NCBI GenBank assembly: GCA_942159475.1
Contig: OW804102.1
Span: 29,332,873 to 29,396,872 of the forward strand
DNA: 64,000 bases
Reading direction: 5' to 3'
Source: Sthenelais limicola
Taxonomy: Eukaryota > Annelida > Polychaeta > Phyllodocida > Sigalionidae
Within the stretch, counting starts at the first letter, position 1, and each line of letters opens with the position of its first letter. The notes under the pieces are model-generated. The model did not search any database and was not told where the DNA came from. It saw only the letters and a list, made by a program, of their open reading frames with translations. This document shows positions 9,607-20,622 of the stretch, piece by piece. The position numbers were made by a program, and so were the translations under genes.

Positions 9607-11275
9607 AAGAATCCCGTAAAATAGTTAGCCTTGGTTATTTATGAGAGCCGACTTGCCCTGTGAGGCCAGGTTTTCAGGAGATCTACCTTGGGGGATTGCT
9701 GCTTTTTGCGACTTATAGGCCAACTATTGACGTGGATTGATGTCACTCTTATCTGAGGTCTGCACCCCTATAGGTCTCCATGGTATAGTCCGGACTATTA
9801 ACATATAATTGCTGCACCCAGGACAAATGAAGGAGGGTGGAGTTGGAGAAATATGAGTTTTATTTTGAATTGAAAGTGAATGACTATATGAATGAAAATG
9901 AGAGATGATTACAATTTGAAATATAATAAGAGATTATCATTAAATAATGTTTTTACTTCATGGTAAATGTGTGGCTGGAATGGGTGTTTGAAGGTGTGTG
10001 AGGTGCATGTGTGTGCGGAGGTCGGGGTATGTATGTATGTGTGTAGTGGTGAGTGAAGTGTCCTGAAGGTAGCACAGTGCTCCACCATAATGCCTTAGCA
10101 TGTGACAAGCATAATTAAAACAATTATTCCCTGGGGAAATATGTCCAGGCTTTATTTGGTCCACACCAGAAGAAGATTGAATATCCAATTAGTTGTCGAA
10201 TTGCCCCATTAATTACGTGATCCTCATTAGAAATGAACTCATTAACTTATATATAAAAGATTAAGATATGCTTAAAAAAGATAATCCATGGAGTGTGGTA
10301 TAAAGTGACACAATGTCAAAATGTACATGTCATGTATAAATAACACTAATAATGATGGAAGTATCTGTGTCACTTTATTGACACAGACCTTTAATGATCT
10401 TAAATGTACGAATTTAATCTGAGATTTAATTCTTTCATTTTTTACTGACCTTAATTTTAAACAAATTACGTAAAAAGACGCATAACCTTATATATCTGGT
10501 TGTTTTCATGCGTTGCCACTTCAAAAAATAAACTACAAAACAGAGCAATCTAGGTAAATTTAAAAGAAATAAGTCTTTTTGAATAACTCTTTTAAATACA
10601 ACTTTTACACCCAAAATCAATAACCTAAATCAAGACATCAGCTTCAACTTAGTCAATTAGGTTTCATACCACTTACCACATTCTGAGATTTTATTTTAGT
10701 TCATACAGAAAACCCCCCAAAAAATACCATTAATGTGAAGTCAATCTATAGCTCCTCCTCTGAAGTCTGTGCCAGATCAGCATACATGTGCTAGGGTTGT
10801 GTTTCTGGCACAGGCAACAACAGCTAATTATTGCATAATTAATCCTCAAGGGTTTAATTGAAACACCTCAGTAAAAACATCAGCCCTTCCAGGAGAGGGC
10901 CATCCATCCTCCCTCCACCTTCTTACGCATCTATTTTTAAGCCTACTTTTTCTAGCAACATCTTGTCGCATTCATAGCACTGCCACCAGATTCCCACAGG
11001 GTTCCCACAAGCTGTTGGCAGGACAGAGAAGGCTTATAATAGGCCCCCTGGTGCTTTAAGGGAGGATGTGGTTCAGGGTATGATATGTTGATTGCTTCAT
11101 TAACCTGATTCTAATTCTAATGATTCGTAAGTATATAAGGTATTATTTAGTTGCATTATGTTTGTTTGAGCATCATTGCTCGGGTATTCACTTAGTGGTG
11201 GGACAAATATGTAACACATTTGAAAGGATCGTGCATATCTTCATGAAAACATGAAACTTAGAAATATAGATTATA
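9607..11275. other. Long stretch without recognised features
   Basis: AT-rich, with a TG/GT-rich patch at 9966-10040 (GTGTGTGAGG, GTATGTATGTGTG). A two-copy sequence TGACACA occurs around 10307-10385. The frames here (for example 9958-10188 minus) are short and low in information. I see no gene. Confidence 0.45.
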
Positions 11276-12177
11276 AAAGACTGTCCAAAAGGTGTTTGAC
11301 ATGGGCAAAACAGGCTTCTTAAAAAAGAGGGAGAATCGGGGGACCTTGGACTTCTATTTTATACTTTGACTTCTATCTTAATAACCTGTCAACCCAATGG
11401 CCAGTGAGTCGCTCATTGCAATCGACCATGGTGAAACATGGTACACGGTACTGTATAGTAGTACTGCAGTACTGTCTCTGTTTCTATTGACAGATGGCAA
11501 AAGTATTTCCTCAAGTTTCGATTCCACTGCATCACTCTTTAAATGTCCGCTCATGGCCCGCTCTTTTTTTCTCAAAAAGCATCTAACAAGCAAACGTAGA
11601 GCGGAGCCAGAGCCGTCCAATGGATGCAGTTAACGTGCTTTGTATCAACTCTTAACATTCAACACTTGCGCTTCTTTAGAAGTGCTCAGGATGTTCCGCT
11701 AAAGGGGTACGTGATTTAAGCACAACTAAATGACGTTTATTTCGCGTCTTTTAGTAGCGGTCTAATAGTGCACTGGGCCCTCTTTCATGAGATTGACCCA
11801 GCTTTTTGTTAGAAAAGACTGAATATTACCATCCCATTAAGTCAAATGCAGAGAACCACGCTTCACAGGTAGGTGTATTATATCAGTCCATGAGCTGAGT
11901 GAGTCTCAAACTGTTCTTAAACTGTGATTTAAGTGAGTCAGTCACAAAAGTGGACAGCTCGGTGAAAAGAGCATGACTTAGCATACTCCGCAGGAATGGC
12001 AGTGGCCCTGAAAGACAGATAAAGCAATCCAGAAGAATTAAAGGGAAAAAATCACATAATTAGTTTTTACCATGGTTGATTGCAAAGAGCAGCTCGCAGG
12101 GCAATGGTTTGACTTTTCCTTCTTCTTAAAGAAGCTTGTTTGCCCTTTTCAAATACTTGTCGTACAGACTATATAGA
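11276..12177. mobile_element. Family J element (mariner-like ends), interrupted
   Basis: The left part GACTGTCCAAAAGGTGTTTG, with TCTTAAAAAAGAGGGAG downstream, and the right part CTTCTTAAAGAAG to GTACAGACTATATAG are diverged relatives of the ends of the element at 51.1 kb. Internal blocks are shared too, such as GAGTCGC followed by ATCGACCATG, and CCATGGTTGATTGCAAAGA. It is ~530 bp longer than the 51-kb copy because other DNA, including family K, sits inside. No transposase frame was found. Confidence 0.55.
11525..11775. repeat. Family K repeat, copy 1
   Basis: This segment parallels 58405-58665. Shared blocks are GATTCCACTGCAT and CACTCTTTA, then TCGGCTCATGG-type, CTAACAAGCAAAC, TTAACGTGCTT, TTAACATTCAAC and CACTTGCGCTTCTTT, and finally TAATAGTGCACTG. 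The boundaries are uncertain. Since family J sequence flanks both sides here but not at 58.4 kb, this looks like an insertion into the J element. Confidence 0.5.
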
Positions 12178-12229
12178 GCACAGGTATTAGCTGCAGATAT
12201 GGTGCCGTGCCGAATTATTGATATAAGAG

Positions 12230-12710
12230 CTCTGGCAGCCATTTTAAACATGGCTGCCCTATTATGATCTATAGGGTCAGTGCACCACATTACTGTATGA
12301 GGTAAAGTTCCTGACATTGAGCAATCTGCCGGCAATCTGAGGTATGAAGATGGCCGCCACCAAACACCACAAGTATGGAAGTATATAGGATTCATTCTGC
12401 TTCTCATGGTGCTAGAAGTATGTTCTAGATTTCTATATGTTTATCAAGCCTAGAAACTCGGTGCAACTACTAAGTAACTCATTGGTCCAACAGTATCTAG
12501 TGACAATTGGATTCTGGTGTGCAATAATTCAAGATGGCCATCCCACCGACACATGCCAATCTGTAAAGTGGCATAGGTCTGGTTCTGATAGGGTTAGAGA
12601 TATGTTCTAGGTGTCTAAATATATATTTGTCTAACCTTGGATTTTGGTAGACTTATTACATAACGCATTGGTCACACAGTTGCTGGTGGAAAAAGAATAT
12701 GAGGAGAAAA
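12230..12710 (+). repeat. Degenerate tandem duplication, ~185-bp period
   Basis: AAGATGGCC recurs at 12350 and 12534. Each is followed after the same distance by a (A)GTATGTTCTAG/ATATGTTCTAG block. Then come TCTA-rich and CTAGAAACTCGG/TTGGATTTTGG blocks, and CATTGGTC(C/A)ACAGT. A weaker earlier unit with the palindrome GGCAGCCATTTTAAACATGG starts near 12235. The copies are old and diverged. There is no coding potential. Confidence 0.55.
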
Positions 12711-12850
12711 TCAGACATACATATTTTGAATGCGGCAGTCTTTAAGTCTATGAGTGTTATTACAAGATTAATTACCGCCATTGGGGAGCAGTTGGTGCAC
12801 TGTCTGGTGCATAATCATGGGCCAGACACAGGTGTAGAGTCCAAAGGTCA

Positions 12851-13065
12851 GGGGCCTGTTGCATAAGCTGAGGATCTTTTTGTGGGAATTACTTCACCTG
12901 CATGTAGAAAAGAACAAGAATCCTTCCTTCCTTAAAAGCCTTATTAGGAATACCCTAGACATGAAACTGTCAGTAGGAGTATTTATTGCTACCCACTAAC
13001 GGAAGGGTAGAAGGTGTAGGAGTTCCCACAGACAATTTCCCTTCCTTCGCTTATACACCAGGCCC
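12851..13065. mobile_element. Family G element, copy 3
   Basis: The left end is GGGGCCTGTTGCATAAGCTG. The right end CTTCGCTTATACACCAGGCC is a diverged inverted copy. Inner blocks AATCCTTCCTTCC and TTCCCTTCCTTCG, and GGAGTATTTATTGCTACCCAC, also occur in the 21.26-kb copy in altered form. Confidence 0.65.
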
Positions 13066-13504
13066 ATGGTTGCTTGATTACTCATGTGATGCAGTCTTTC
13101 TGCCAATTACACTAGCCAGCTTGCCAATCTATCAGCACTATCTATCGGTATGATCAGTTACCTTTACTTAGCAAAGGCGTCTGCATACATCAGAATCAAA
13201 AAGAACATCATTAACTCTCTAGAAAGTAATACCGACCTGCATCTTTATTAGAAAGCCTTTGCAGAAGCAAGCGAAAATATTTCAGATTGGATTTTTGTTG
13301 GTTCAGGCGGTATCGCAATCTTGGCCATCTTATAAGAAAAATACCTTACGCCATGGCAGACCTTCGTCTCTGCAGGAGCTTGTAATTGATTCCAGCTTTT
13401 GATACTCACATCAGGGTCCATCCATCAGTGACAGAGACAGAGGGTGAGGAAAAATTAAATTATCTGATGGATGAAGTAAACTCTGTTACTATTCATACCC
13501 CTCA
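13066..13504. other. Unassigned sequence between repeats
   Basis: No repeat partner was recognised. It holds the start of a 153-codon frame (13386-13847), most of which is produced by the tandem repeat downstream. Confidence 0.4.
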
Positions 13505-14454
13505 CCACACATTCCACTTTAAAGATGCATTCTCAGCTATTATGGCTAACAAAACATATCAAATGTACTCATGTATCATGACTTATAAGACTGGGTTTAT
13601 CAATATTCTGCTGCTGTTATATGTTTATACAAGAGTTACTCATATAATGACTTATAAGGCTGAGTTTATGAATATTTTGCTGCTGTTATATGTTTATACA
13701 AGAGTTACTCATATCATGACTTATAAGACTGAGTTTATAAATATTTTGCTGCTGTTATATGTTTATACAAGAGTTACTCATATCATGACTTATACGACTG
13801 CGTTTATCAATATTCTGCTGCTGTTATATGTTTATACAATAATTTGAAGTCGAGCCAGTCAAGCAAAAACAGCTGCGTGTGAGCGATAATGAGTGAAGTC
13901 ATCATAAGGAAGGATTTGGGCGGGTCCTCCAAATTTCTATCTAAATATTTTCATTCCAGCTTAACATTATGTATTACACACTGTCCTCAGTTGTAGCTGT
14001 ACATCTAGATCAATGGAATATTATAAAGGAAAGAAAAATATCTAACCACCTTCTCATAGGTTATAGGTTCACTTTCACTAGGCTATGTAAACAGGATATT
14101 TATGGAATAAAATTTGGTAAGAACGTCGTACAGAATGATTTTAATCCAAATCCAAATACAGGCGGTTTTTAAACTTTAAATCATGATAATCTAAATATTA
14201 CACAATTAATGTTACAAAAACAAAGAGTCAAGAATAGGAACTCAACGGAGGGTTCCCGTCTCTAGCAGGGGCTAGCCTAAATAAATACATATAATTATTA
14301 TGTTTGGAGGATTTAGAACCCCTGTACCAAAATAACTCAACAGAATCCTCCGAAATTTCGTTAAAATGACTTATAGATGGGTTGGAAAAGAATGGAAGAA
14401 AATATAGAAAATATCTAGTTTCTTACCAACTTTAACTGAGGGGGCAGCTTTAAA
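13505..14454 (-). repeat. Family H dispersed repeat, long copy
   Basis: The order of blocks matches 59895-60295: GCATTCTCAGC, ATTCTGCTGCTGTTATATG, GTGAGCGATAATG, GTCCTCCAAAT, AATCCTCCGAAAT, GGAAAAGAATGGAAG, and a terminal GCAGCTTTAAA. Compared with that copy it has two differences. A 69-bp piece is repeated four times (13578-13846), and ~330 extra bases lie between GTCCTCCAAAT and the terminal part. No inverted ends were identified, so the class is unknown. Confidence 0.6.
13578..13846 (+). repeat. Four-copy 69-bp tandem repeat, open in one frame
   Basis: Units start at 13578, 13647, 13716 and 13785 with ATGACTTATA(A/C)G. The period is exactly 69 bases, and the last unit is slightly shorter. 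Because 69 is a multiple of three, one frame stays open and would repeat INILLLLYVYTRVTHIMTYK. The related element at 59.9 kb has only one equivalent unit. The apparent 153-residue hydrophobic protein is best explained by this expansion, not by a gene. Confidence 0.85.
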
Positions 14455-14904
14455 TACATGGTTCTGAAGAGACATTCCAGCAGTGAGAGCTACCTTTCTG
14501 AAGGGAACAGTCTTCAAGCATTAAGCAGCACTATTTGTCATAGTGTGTGTATAGTATTAGTGTTGTGATAATGAGGGAGATGGGATGGAGGCGCGGCAGG
14601 AAAACAAAGAGATGCCTTATCTCATTTAAGACATCCATTTAGGTTTTTAGACAAGCTTGTGTATCAAACGTCTAGGCTGACATTTTCTACATCATGGCCA
14701 TGGTGTCAGTACTCTCTGCTCTATTATCATTTTTACATCAAGGGCATTTTGTATGTAAACAGATTCATAATTATTATGTAGTGAGATAAAAGTCTTTTCA
14801 TGGGGTTCGTCAATATACTTTATTCCATGATCTGGCCGTGAGCGTACAATATAATCGCTATACTTGCTGCTCACAAGGTGGACAATATAAACTCCCTGTA
14901 TTGT
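14455..14904. other. Unassigned sequence
   Basis: No repeat partner or convincing frame was seen. GTGTGTGTATAGTATTAGTG near 14540 is a weak simple repeat. Confidence 0.4.
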
Positions 14905-15105
14905 ACAGTGACGTCACGACCATTCAAGACTATCGGTGAGCCATGCAGACAGCACAATTTGATGAAATAAATCAAATTAAGTTGTAATAAGTTAAGAATC
15001 ATGGAATAAAAGCAAGAATAGCACAGTATCGCGTCTTCGGCGGCCTGTATTCTCAGCATAATACAGCCCCCCTCATATGCGATACTATGCTGTTCTTGCT
15101 ATAAT
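14905..15105. repeat. Family N repeat with terminal hairpin
   Basis: CAGTGACGTCACGACCATTC at 14908 matches GTGACGTCACGCCCATTCAA at 29760. ATGGAATAAAAGCAAGAATA further on corresponds to the ATGATATAAAAATAGAATA of the 29.9-kb element. It ends in a strong hairpin at 15012-15099, GCAAGAATAGCACAGTATCG pairing with CGATACTATGCTGTTCTTGC. The GTGACGTCAC core is a full CRE-type palindrome carried by the repeat. Confidence 0.6.
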
Positions 15106-15313
15106 ATATACCGGTTGAGTGTATGAATTGTGAGTCATGCATCTAATATTTAAAACAGTGTATTGCAATATCGTCAAAGGCATTTTGAATATACACAGCC
15201 ATTGTTGAAGATCAAGATCATTAAAGGAACAATTCTAGTATTTACAGAAGTCAAACAGTTCCAAAATTCCAGTCATTGATAGATAAAAGTTTCCTTTTCA
15301 AGAGTTTCCTTTA

Positions 15314-15374
15314 TAGCCCTGTGGGGCTAGAATAACCGGGACATAAGGGAAAGTAGTCCTGCGGGGCTAGAATG
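15314..15374 (+). repeat. Short direct duplication
   Basis: CCCTGTGGGGCTAGAATAAC at 15316 and CCTGCGGGGCTAGAATGGC at 15358 are a two-copy direct repeat with ~42-bp spacing. The first lies downstream of a pair of TTTCCTTTT(C/A) stretches. No function can be assigned. Confidence 0.6.
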
Positions 15375-15546
15375 GCAGGGGGGGGCAGAAAGGTGGAAAG
15401 TATCCAATTAGGGAATACAACATATATCAAGACCGTTTATTACATAATATCCTTGCGGGCACCCTGTAGAGTATATTTAGTTAGTTTACTGGTAATTGCC
15501 CCCTCCCCCACACCTGACTTTTCCTGTGAGACATCACCTATAATAA

Positions 15547-15952
15547 GTGATGTGTTATAGAAAAATGAGTCACAAGTCGCAAGAAATGATTTTGAGATTT
15601 CATCATATTTGAAAAGATGAGATCAAGCCGATTCCAATGATGGTAAACAATTTGACATTCAATTAGTATTTCTATATTTTAAGTTTGACATGTTTAGTTT
15701 TGAAAACAGGTTTGCAATATTTCTTAGTGGACGATTACCAGTAAAGGAACTAAACATTCTCCATAGGATCACCTTTGAACCGCAAGGACATATCTAATAG
15801 TTAATACACTGTCTTAACACTTGATTCATGGATTAATATAACATAAAGCACTTGAAAAATGAGAACATTCCAACCAAGTGTTCTTATCAATAAATTACTT
15901 TAAAAAATATCATTTTTGCGAATTGTGACTCATTTTCCTGGAACCCATCACA
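15547..15952 (+). mobile_element. Family A element, copy 2
   Basis: The left end GTGATGTGTTATAG continues AAAAATGAGTCACAAGTCGC. The right end is AATTGTGACTCATTTTCCTG followed by GAACCCATCAC, its inverted copy. The interior matches copies 1 and 3: GAGATCAAGCCGATTCCAAT, then GGTAAACA. Complete and without a frame of interest. Confidence 0.85.
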
Positions 15953-16403
15953 TAATGATTAAGTTACCTTTTTGCTGTCAGTGTACCGTGTTGGCTATTT
16001 ATGGGGCTCGCCTGGAATCGATCCCGCGTGATTTATAAGCACCCTGTACCTGCTGTGCGTAACATGCTGATCAATGCTTGATCAGGCTAGAGTGGTGCAA
16101 TTAATCCATAGGGCTGCCTTAGATTAGATGTGTACTTATAACCATTCCACTTGATGTATGGCCATTGCATATTTGTGATATTTGTTTGTTATAGGCTTAC
16201 TATTATTAATTACGCTGGATTATGTCACTGGGTTAACTCCATAGCATTTCGCGAGGTTTAAAACCTTACTGGACATCGTGAGATAATTGAGGGAACAATC
16301 CATCATTAAGTCAACCCCTTGAGGGTGGCCCTCATTATTTTGGCTTTAATTCTAGTGTTCTTGACAAGTTGACGTCACATATTATGATGCATTGCAAGAA
16401 TAT
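15953..16403. other. Unassigned sequence
   Basis: No gene seen. GGAATCGATCCCGCG near 16012 faintly resembles a Pol III B-box on the minus strand, but it lacks the rest of a tRNA-like head. Confidence 0.35.
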
Positions 16404-16653
16404 GGGTCAGGTAGTAAGAAGATGTACAATTCGCCTTCAACACTTCTCTTAAAATAGCCCTGATTTAAGACAATATTAAGTTTCAAAATACAGTTCAGCA
16501 CAACTAGACACGTCATTTGAAGCAATACAACACAAAATATAACTAGATAATACCTCGTATGAAAAAAAGATAGATATATCTATAATGTTTTCAGCCGAAG
16601 TTTGCAGAATCTACTAAATGTGTAGAGCGACCAATTGTACATTGTCTCACGAC
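16404..16653 (+). mobile_element. Family B element, copy 5, diverged
   Basis: It opens GGGTCAGGTAGTAAGAAGAT with GTACAATTCGCCTTCAACAC, and ends TGTAGAGCGACCAATTGTAC followed by ATTGTCTCACGAC. The interior carries the family's ACAGTTCAGCACAACTAGAC block. The ends are less well preserved than in the 5.7-kb copy. Confidence 0.7.
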
Positions 16654-16939
16654 TATTGCTCCACTGGAAATGTACACCATATATGTTTAGTGAAAAACGT
16701 CACAGGAAAATAAATGGCAACAAATTGATATTTTTCAAATATTGTCCCACAAGAAGCCTTGCTCATAATGCTAATGCTTTTATATTGGGGTGTTTATTAT
16801 ATCAAAGGTAGTTTCAGTCCATTCCAGTTCAGTCCATTGAAGTGACAAAAACGTATTAAATATAATAGAACAACCGATGTGTGTGCCAGCATTTGTTTTG
16901 TGAGGCAATATTTTGGTCACTGGTACATTGACCTAATAT

Positions 16940-17080
16940 CACTAGCTGTTGACACCTGTGGATCAGTGCTGTTGGCTCTGGTTTCACATGCCAGCGACCC
17001 AGGTTCAATTCCCAGCAGTTCACTCTTCTCCTTTTCCCACTTATTTTCCAGCAGGCATACAGAGGTGATGACAAATGTGC
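16940..17080 (+). mobile_element. Possible tRNA-derived SINE fragment
   Basis: GTTTCACATGCCAGCGACCC followed by AGGTTCAATTCCCAGC has the look of the 3' half of a tRNA, with GGTTCAATTCCC (17002-17013) as a Pol III B-box. An upstream CTGTTGGCTCTGG may be a decayed A-box. There is no clear 3' tail and no second copy in the window. Frames crossing it on both strands (16856-17129) are incidental. Confidence 0.4.
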
Positions 17081-17199
17081 AGCTTGACTGACTGACCCTT
17101 GAACCCACAACCCTTAGGTTTCTAAGCAAAAGTCCTATATAAATACAAGAATTTGAAGTCGGATCAGCCGAGAGAGGCCATTTTCTGGTGACTTCACCA

Positions 17200-17920
17200 T
17201 TAAACTGAATAAGAATTCATGATGTACGATTAGTCTTGTCCCTATTTATTTACTGAGCCAAGGTGTAATAACCCAGAGGCTTAAATTTACCTCATATCCG
17301 AGATAAATTTCATTACATAGACTCTTTAAAACCGGGGAATCGTACCTGTATGCATACTGAGAAAGACTTGCGGTATTCAAATTATATTTGTACACCTTAC
17401 TATAACAAATTAGCTGATGCCATGGTTCTATCATAGGAAACCGGTGTCAAAACCGGAGATTTACGGATCATTTCTGCCCCTAAATAATCACAGTGTTTAA
17501 AAGGCATTCAAAGTATCTCTCCAATATCCAAGATTATCTCCACTAAAACACTCCCTTCAAATGCTTTATTTCCTAAGGAAAACTGTTTTCCAATAGTTGC
17601 AGAGGAGAGTTAATGCCAGAATCAAGCCGGAAGGCTGAGAATAAATTCCAGGAACTCGATTCCAGGCGGGAGGTCACGCGAGAGAATTCGTTATTTTGCC
17701 TTGCCGACATTCCCTGTATTGGAGTGGTCGTCTTGGGGTTCAAGGTCAAGGTCAACCCAGACACTGTCCATGACTGATGTGATGAGGGTCCAGAGGGTGG
17801 GCCGTGGATGGGCCACGGGTGGACCGTGTGTGGCCCAGTATTTACACGAATAAGGTATTCATCCAGAAAATAATAATACATTTTTATGTATTTTATTCTG
17901 GAGTTAGTCGTGATGTATAT
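17200..17920. other. Unassigned sequence
   Basis: There is no repeat partner. A 102-codon minus-strand frame (17573-17881) covers a GC-richer patch with GGCC(A/G)TGG-type short repeats at 17796-17836. It is proline- and serine-rich and unrecognised. Confidence 0.35.
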
Positions 17921-17922
17921 GT

Positions 17923-17958
17923 GTATGTATGTATGTATGTATGTATGTATGTATGTAT
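17923..17958. repeat. (GTAT)n microsatellite
   Basis: About nine uninterrupted GTAT units, flanked by GTATATGT and TATCTATGTACG degenerate units. Confidence 0.95.
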
Positions 17959-18001
17959 CTATGTACGTAATAGCTTTTATTTCAAATTAGTATAGATGCA
18001 A

Positions 18002-18337
18002 TTATAATATTGGAAAAAGTGATTTTTCATCTGTGCAAATCACAGGTTCACCGGAATTTCCCACAATCATTTCAGTGTTTACAATATAATTATTTGGCTG
18101 AAATTTTACAGGTCCCTGTGTAAAACTAATATTACACTGTTTTGATCGTTTCGTTCTCTCTACCCTGAATACAATGATTTCGTTATAATAGTTATATATT
18201 TTCCACTCTGAGTAATTCGCTTTTACTTTTAAATTATCGGTGTTAAGGTAATCAATGTTATTCATAGTCTTTCTGTCTTCGTGTTGATGAGTATTGCATT
18301 TCACACCGTGATGTTTCTTGTCCTTTGTGTTCATCAC
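18002..18337 (-). other. 111-codon open frame, unrecognised
   Basis: The longest frame in the window that is not made of repeats. It starts MMNTKDKKHHGVKC, has a Lys/Asn/Ser-rich middle, and ends near EMIVGNSGEPVICTDEKSLF. There is no signal peptide or membrane segment, and I recognise no motif. The composition is plausible for protein, but the region is AT-rich and I see no promoter or splice context that settles it. It could be a single exon, a relic or chance. Confidence 0.2.
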
Positions 18338-18539
18338 GGCGAGTGGTTGTTTTAATAAATATTTAATGATACTCAGACGGTCTCATTGAAGGATTCAACG
18401 CTTTGTCAACACAATGAAATTATTGAGTTCAAAGGTGGGAGATGCATGGAATAGGTGTATAAAAGATGAGTTATGTGTTTGCAAAATGCCCTTTGGAGAA
18501 TTGTCACATATATTGCTATATAATATGTACAACTTATTT

Positions 18540-18960
18540 AGAGGGACCCTTAAAGTATTTTAAGCATCTTCTAAGGTATCTTTAAATTAAGGATATCTTA
18601 ATCTGATCTTAAGGATATGTTTAGATAGCATGCATTTAGAATATCCTTGAATCTAAACATACCATTACTCATATAATCATATGTTTAAATTTAAACATAT
18701 ATAATACTTAAAGATATCTGTAAATGTTTTAAATATATTATCTGTATATAATATGCTGTAATTTGTAAATAATATGCTAAGCCTTTGGAAACTACACTAT
18801 GAAAAAATGAAAAAAATATTTATATACTTTAAACATTTTTTAAGATATCTTCTAATATATCTTTAAATTTAATTCAAGGATATTAAAGATATCTTTAAAT
18901 TTGAACATATATATATCTTTAAATCATTTAAAGATGTATTTTGAAACTACAGAGATAGGG
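18540..18960. repeat. AT-rich array of short palindromes
   Basis: Variants of TTTAAAGATATCTTTAAAT and ATATGTTTAAATTTAAACAT recur many times in both orientations, for example around 18595, 18690, 18720, 18840, 18885 and 18930. Many are self-complementary. It reads like decayed tandem or foldback repeats directly left of a family C element (18966). An AT-rich array like this could melt or form cruciforms easily. Confidence 0.65.
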
Positions 18961-18965
18961 TGAAT

Positions 18966-19306
18966 TAGGGGATTAGTATGTCTCACTGCGCATGTCTACT
19001 GCAGTGCATGCTGGGATGAATTCTGTTGAAATCTGACATACAAGTATTTGGCAACATTTTTATCGGAAATTGCAAGAATGTTTTCACCAATATTAGAGCT
19101 TGTATAAATGATCTATGAAAGCATGATGGGAAAGATCAGGACTGGTGTCATGTATGTCACATATATATTGACATTAAAGCATTGATAAATATTCCATGAG
19201 GAATATGGCATGTTTTCTATAGATTCTATAGATTAGACTGTACCATTAGTCCCAAAATTCCATGCGAATCAAGATTCAGAATGGCGGCTATGCAAATCCC
19301 CTATTA
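18966..19306 (+). mobile_element. Family C element, copy 2
   Basis: A full-length copy: left end TAGGGGATTAGTATGTCTC, right end GGCTATGCAAATCCCCTATT plus A. Interior blocks are CAGTGCATGCTGGGATGAAT, TTTTCACCAATATTAGAGCT, GATAAATATTCCATGAGGAA and AAAATTCCATGCGAATCAAG. The right end contains the octamer ATGCAAAT (19290-19297) next to an AATGGCGGC core. Confidence 0.85.
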
Positions 19307-20217
19307 AGGTGGGGTCCACCCACGAGGTTGATACGTTCTGTATGCAGTCAGCTACCTCACACTGTTATTGCGTTACATGGGCTGTTCTGGAGCAGTGTTT
19401 TCCCCAGTATTGACACAAATCAGGCATTCATCTGGTGACAATGTAGCTCTTAGCCCCAATATACCGTGCTTGCTTGGAGGCAGAGGGACGTTGACCCTCA
19501 CTGACCCTCACCCACCTCTTTTTCACCCACCTCTTTTTCACTCTCTCCCAGATCGCCCCTGCTCCTCCCTGCATCTTTCTTTTATCACCTCCATCTGTCC
19601 ATCTGTCTATCTGTCTCCCTTATTCCGCCTCTCCCTCTCTCTGTCTTGTCAGAACAATTTCTTTTTAAGGCCAGTACATTTAAAAGGTTCAAGTGTAAAT
19701 TATACGCTATGTCTATTGTGGATTTTCTAAAGCATTGCCTATAACAAGTACCAATTTCAAATTATTCCAGCTACGTATCATAGACAAAATAATCACCTCT
19801 TGTAGCACTGCACAAACATCTACATATTACTATTCGTAACAATACATTTACATAACCAACTCATTGATCGACTTACAATTTTAATATTTCTTTCCTATCC
19901 AGTAGGAGTATATTTCTCTCAGGATTAAATCATATAAACAGACATCTTAACTCTACCGACGTCGATATCAAATACAATTATACTAAATACACATTGTTTT
20001 GTGAAGAAGTCACCATCTCACCCGACATCTCTAGATACTAATACCCAAAGTAAACTTTTAAACTGTTCCTTCCAGTCAGATCTTATAATACCACAGATGA
20101 AAGGGGAAGATGCTGGGAATAATTACCAATACAGGGCATATATAATTGAACATCATCTTTAGGTAATTGGAACGAAGGTACACCTATTGTTTATTAGTGG
20201 GAGTATGTGATATAGGT
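19307..20217. other. Unassigned sequence, partly low-complexity
   Basis: A pyrimidine-rich stretch at 19500-19645 (CACCCACCTC, TCTGTCCATCTGTC, CTCCCTCTCTC) creates a 120-codon Ser/Pro/Leu-rich frame at 19368-19730. I reject that frame as a gene. The rest is AT-rich with no partner seen. Confidence 0.45.
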
Positions 20218-20290
20218 AGAGAGAGCGGGGGCGGTGGTCGTGAGGGGGCGAGTGTGGGGAGGCTGGGAGGAGGGAGTGGGGGTTCCTCCT
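20218..20290 (+). other. G-rich tract, quadruplex potential
   Basis: Runs of three or more G occur about ten times within ~70 bases, for example GCGGGGGCGGTGG and GAGGGGGCGAGTGTGGGG. Spacing is compatible with an intramolecular G-quadruplex on the plus strand. The surroundings are AT-rich, so the patch stands out. There is no neighbouring gene to regulate that I can see. Confidence 0.6.
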
Positions 20291-20622
20291 GGAAGAACAG
20301 CTAGTAATTGAAACCTTTGATCACACACATTTTCCCTAGCTTATAATAATGTACACTCTTCCTGAAAGTCCCAATATTACTTTTGCCTTCCTGGTAATTA
20401 GAAAGCGTAGTAAGCAACCAATCCGAGTAAGTGTAACATGGAGAATGATTGGTTGTTATTGAGATGTATGGGGTTTTCTTTGTTATTGATCAGCACGGGG
20501 TTCACACCTTTCAATACAGAGACATCCATCCACCTGCTGCTAAAATTAGTGTTTCCTAGTGTTCAGTCGGGATTTCAATTTAGAAGGTTATAATGCATGG
20601 GGTGAATCGACTACAACTACAC

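Noticed and set aside
15990..16100. tRNA-like B-box GGGATCGATTCC on the minus strand
   Set aside because: The match is partial, and no A-box at proper distance or cloverleaf can be drawn.
19368..19730. 120-codon plus-strand frame
   Set aside because: Half of it is a pyrimidine-rich low-complexity stretch giving Ser/Leu/Pro repeats, with no recognisable domain.
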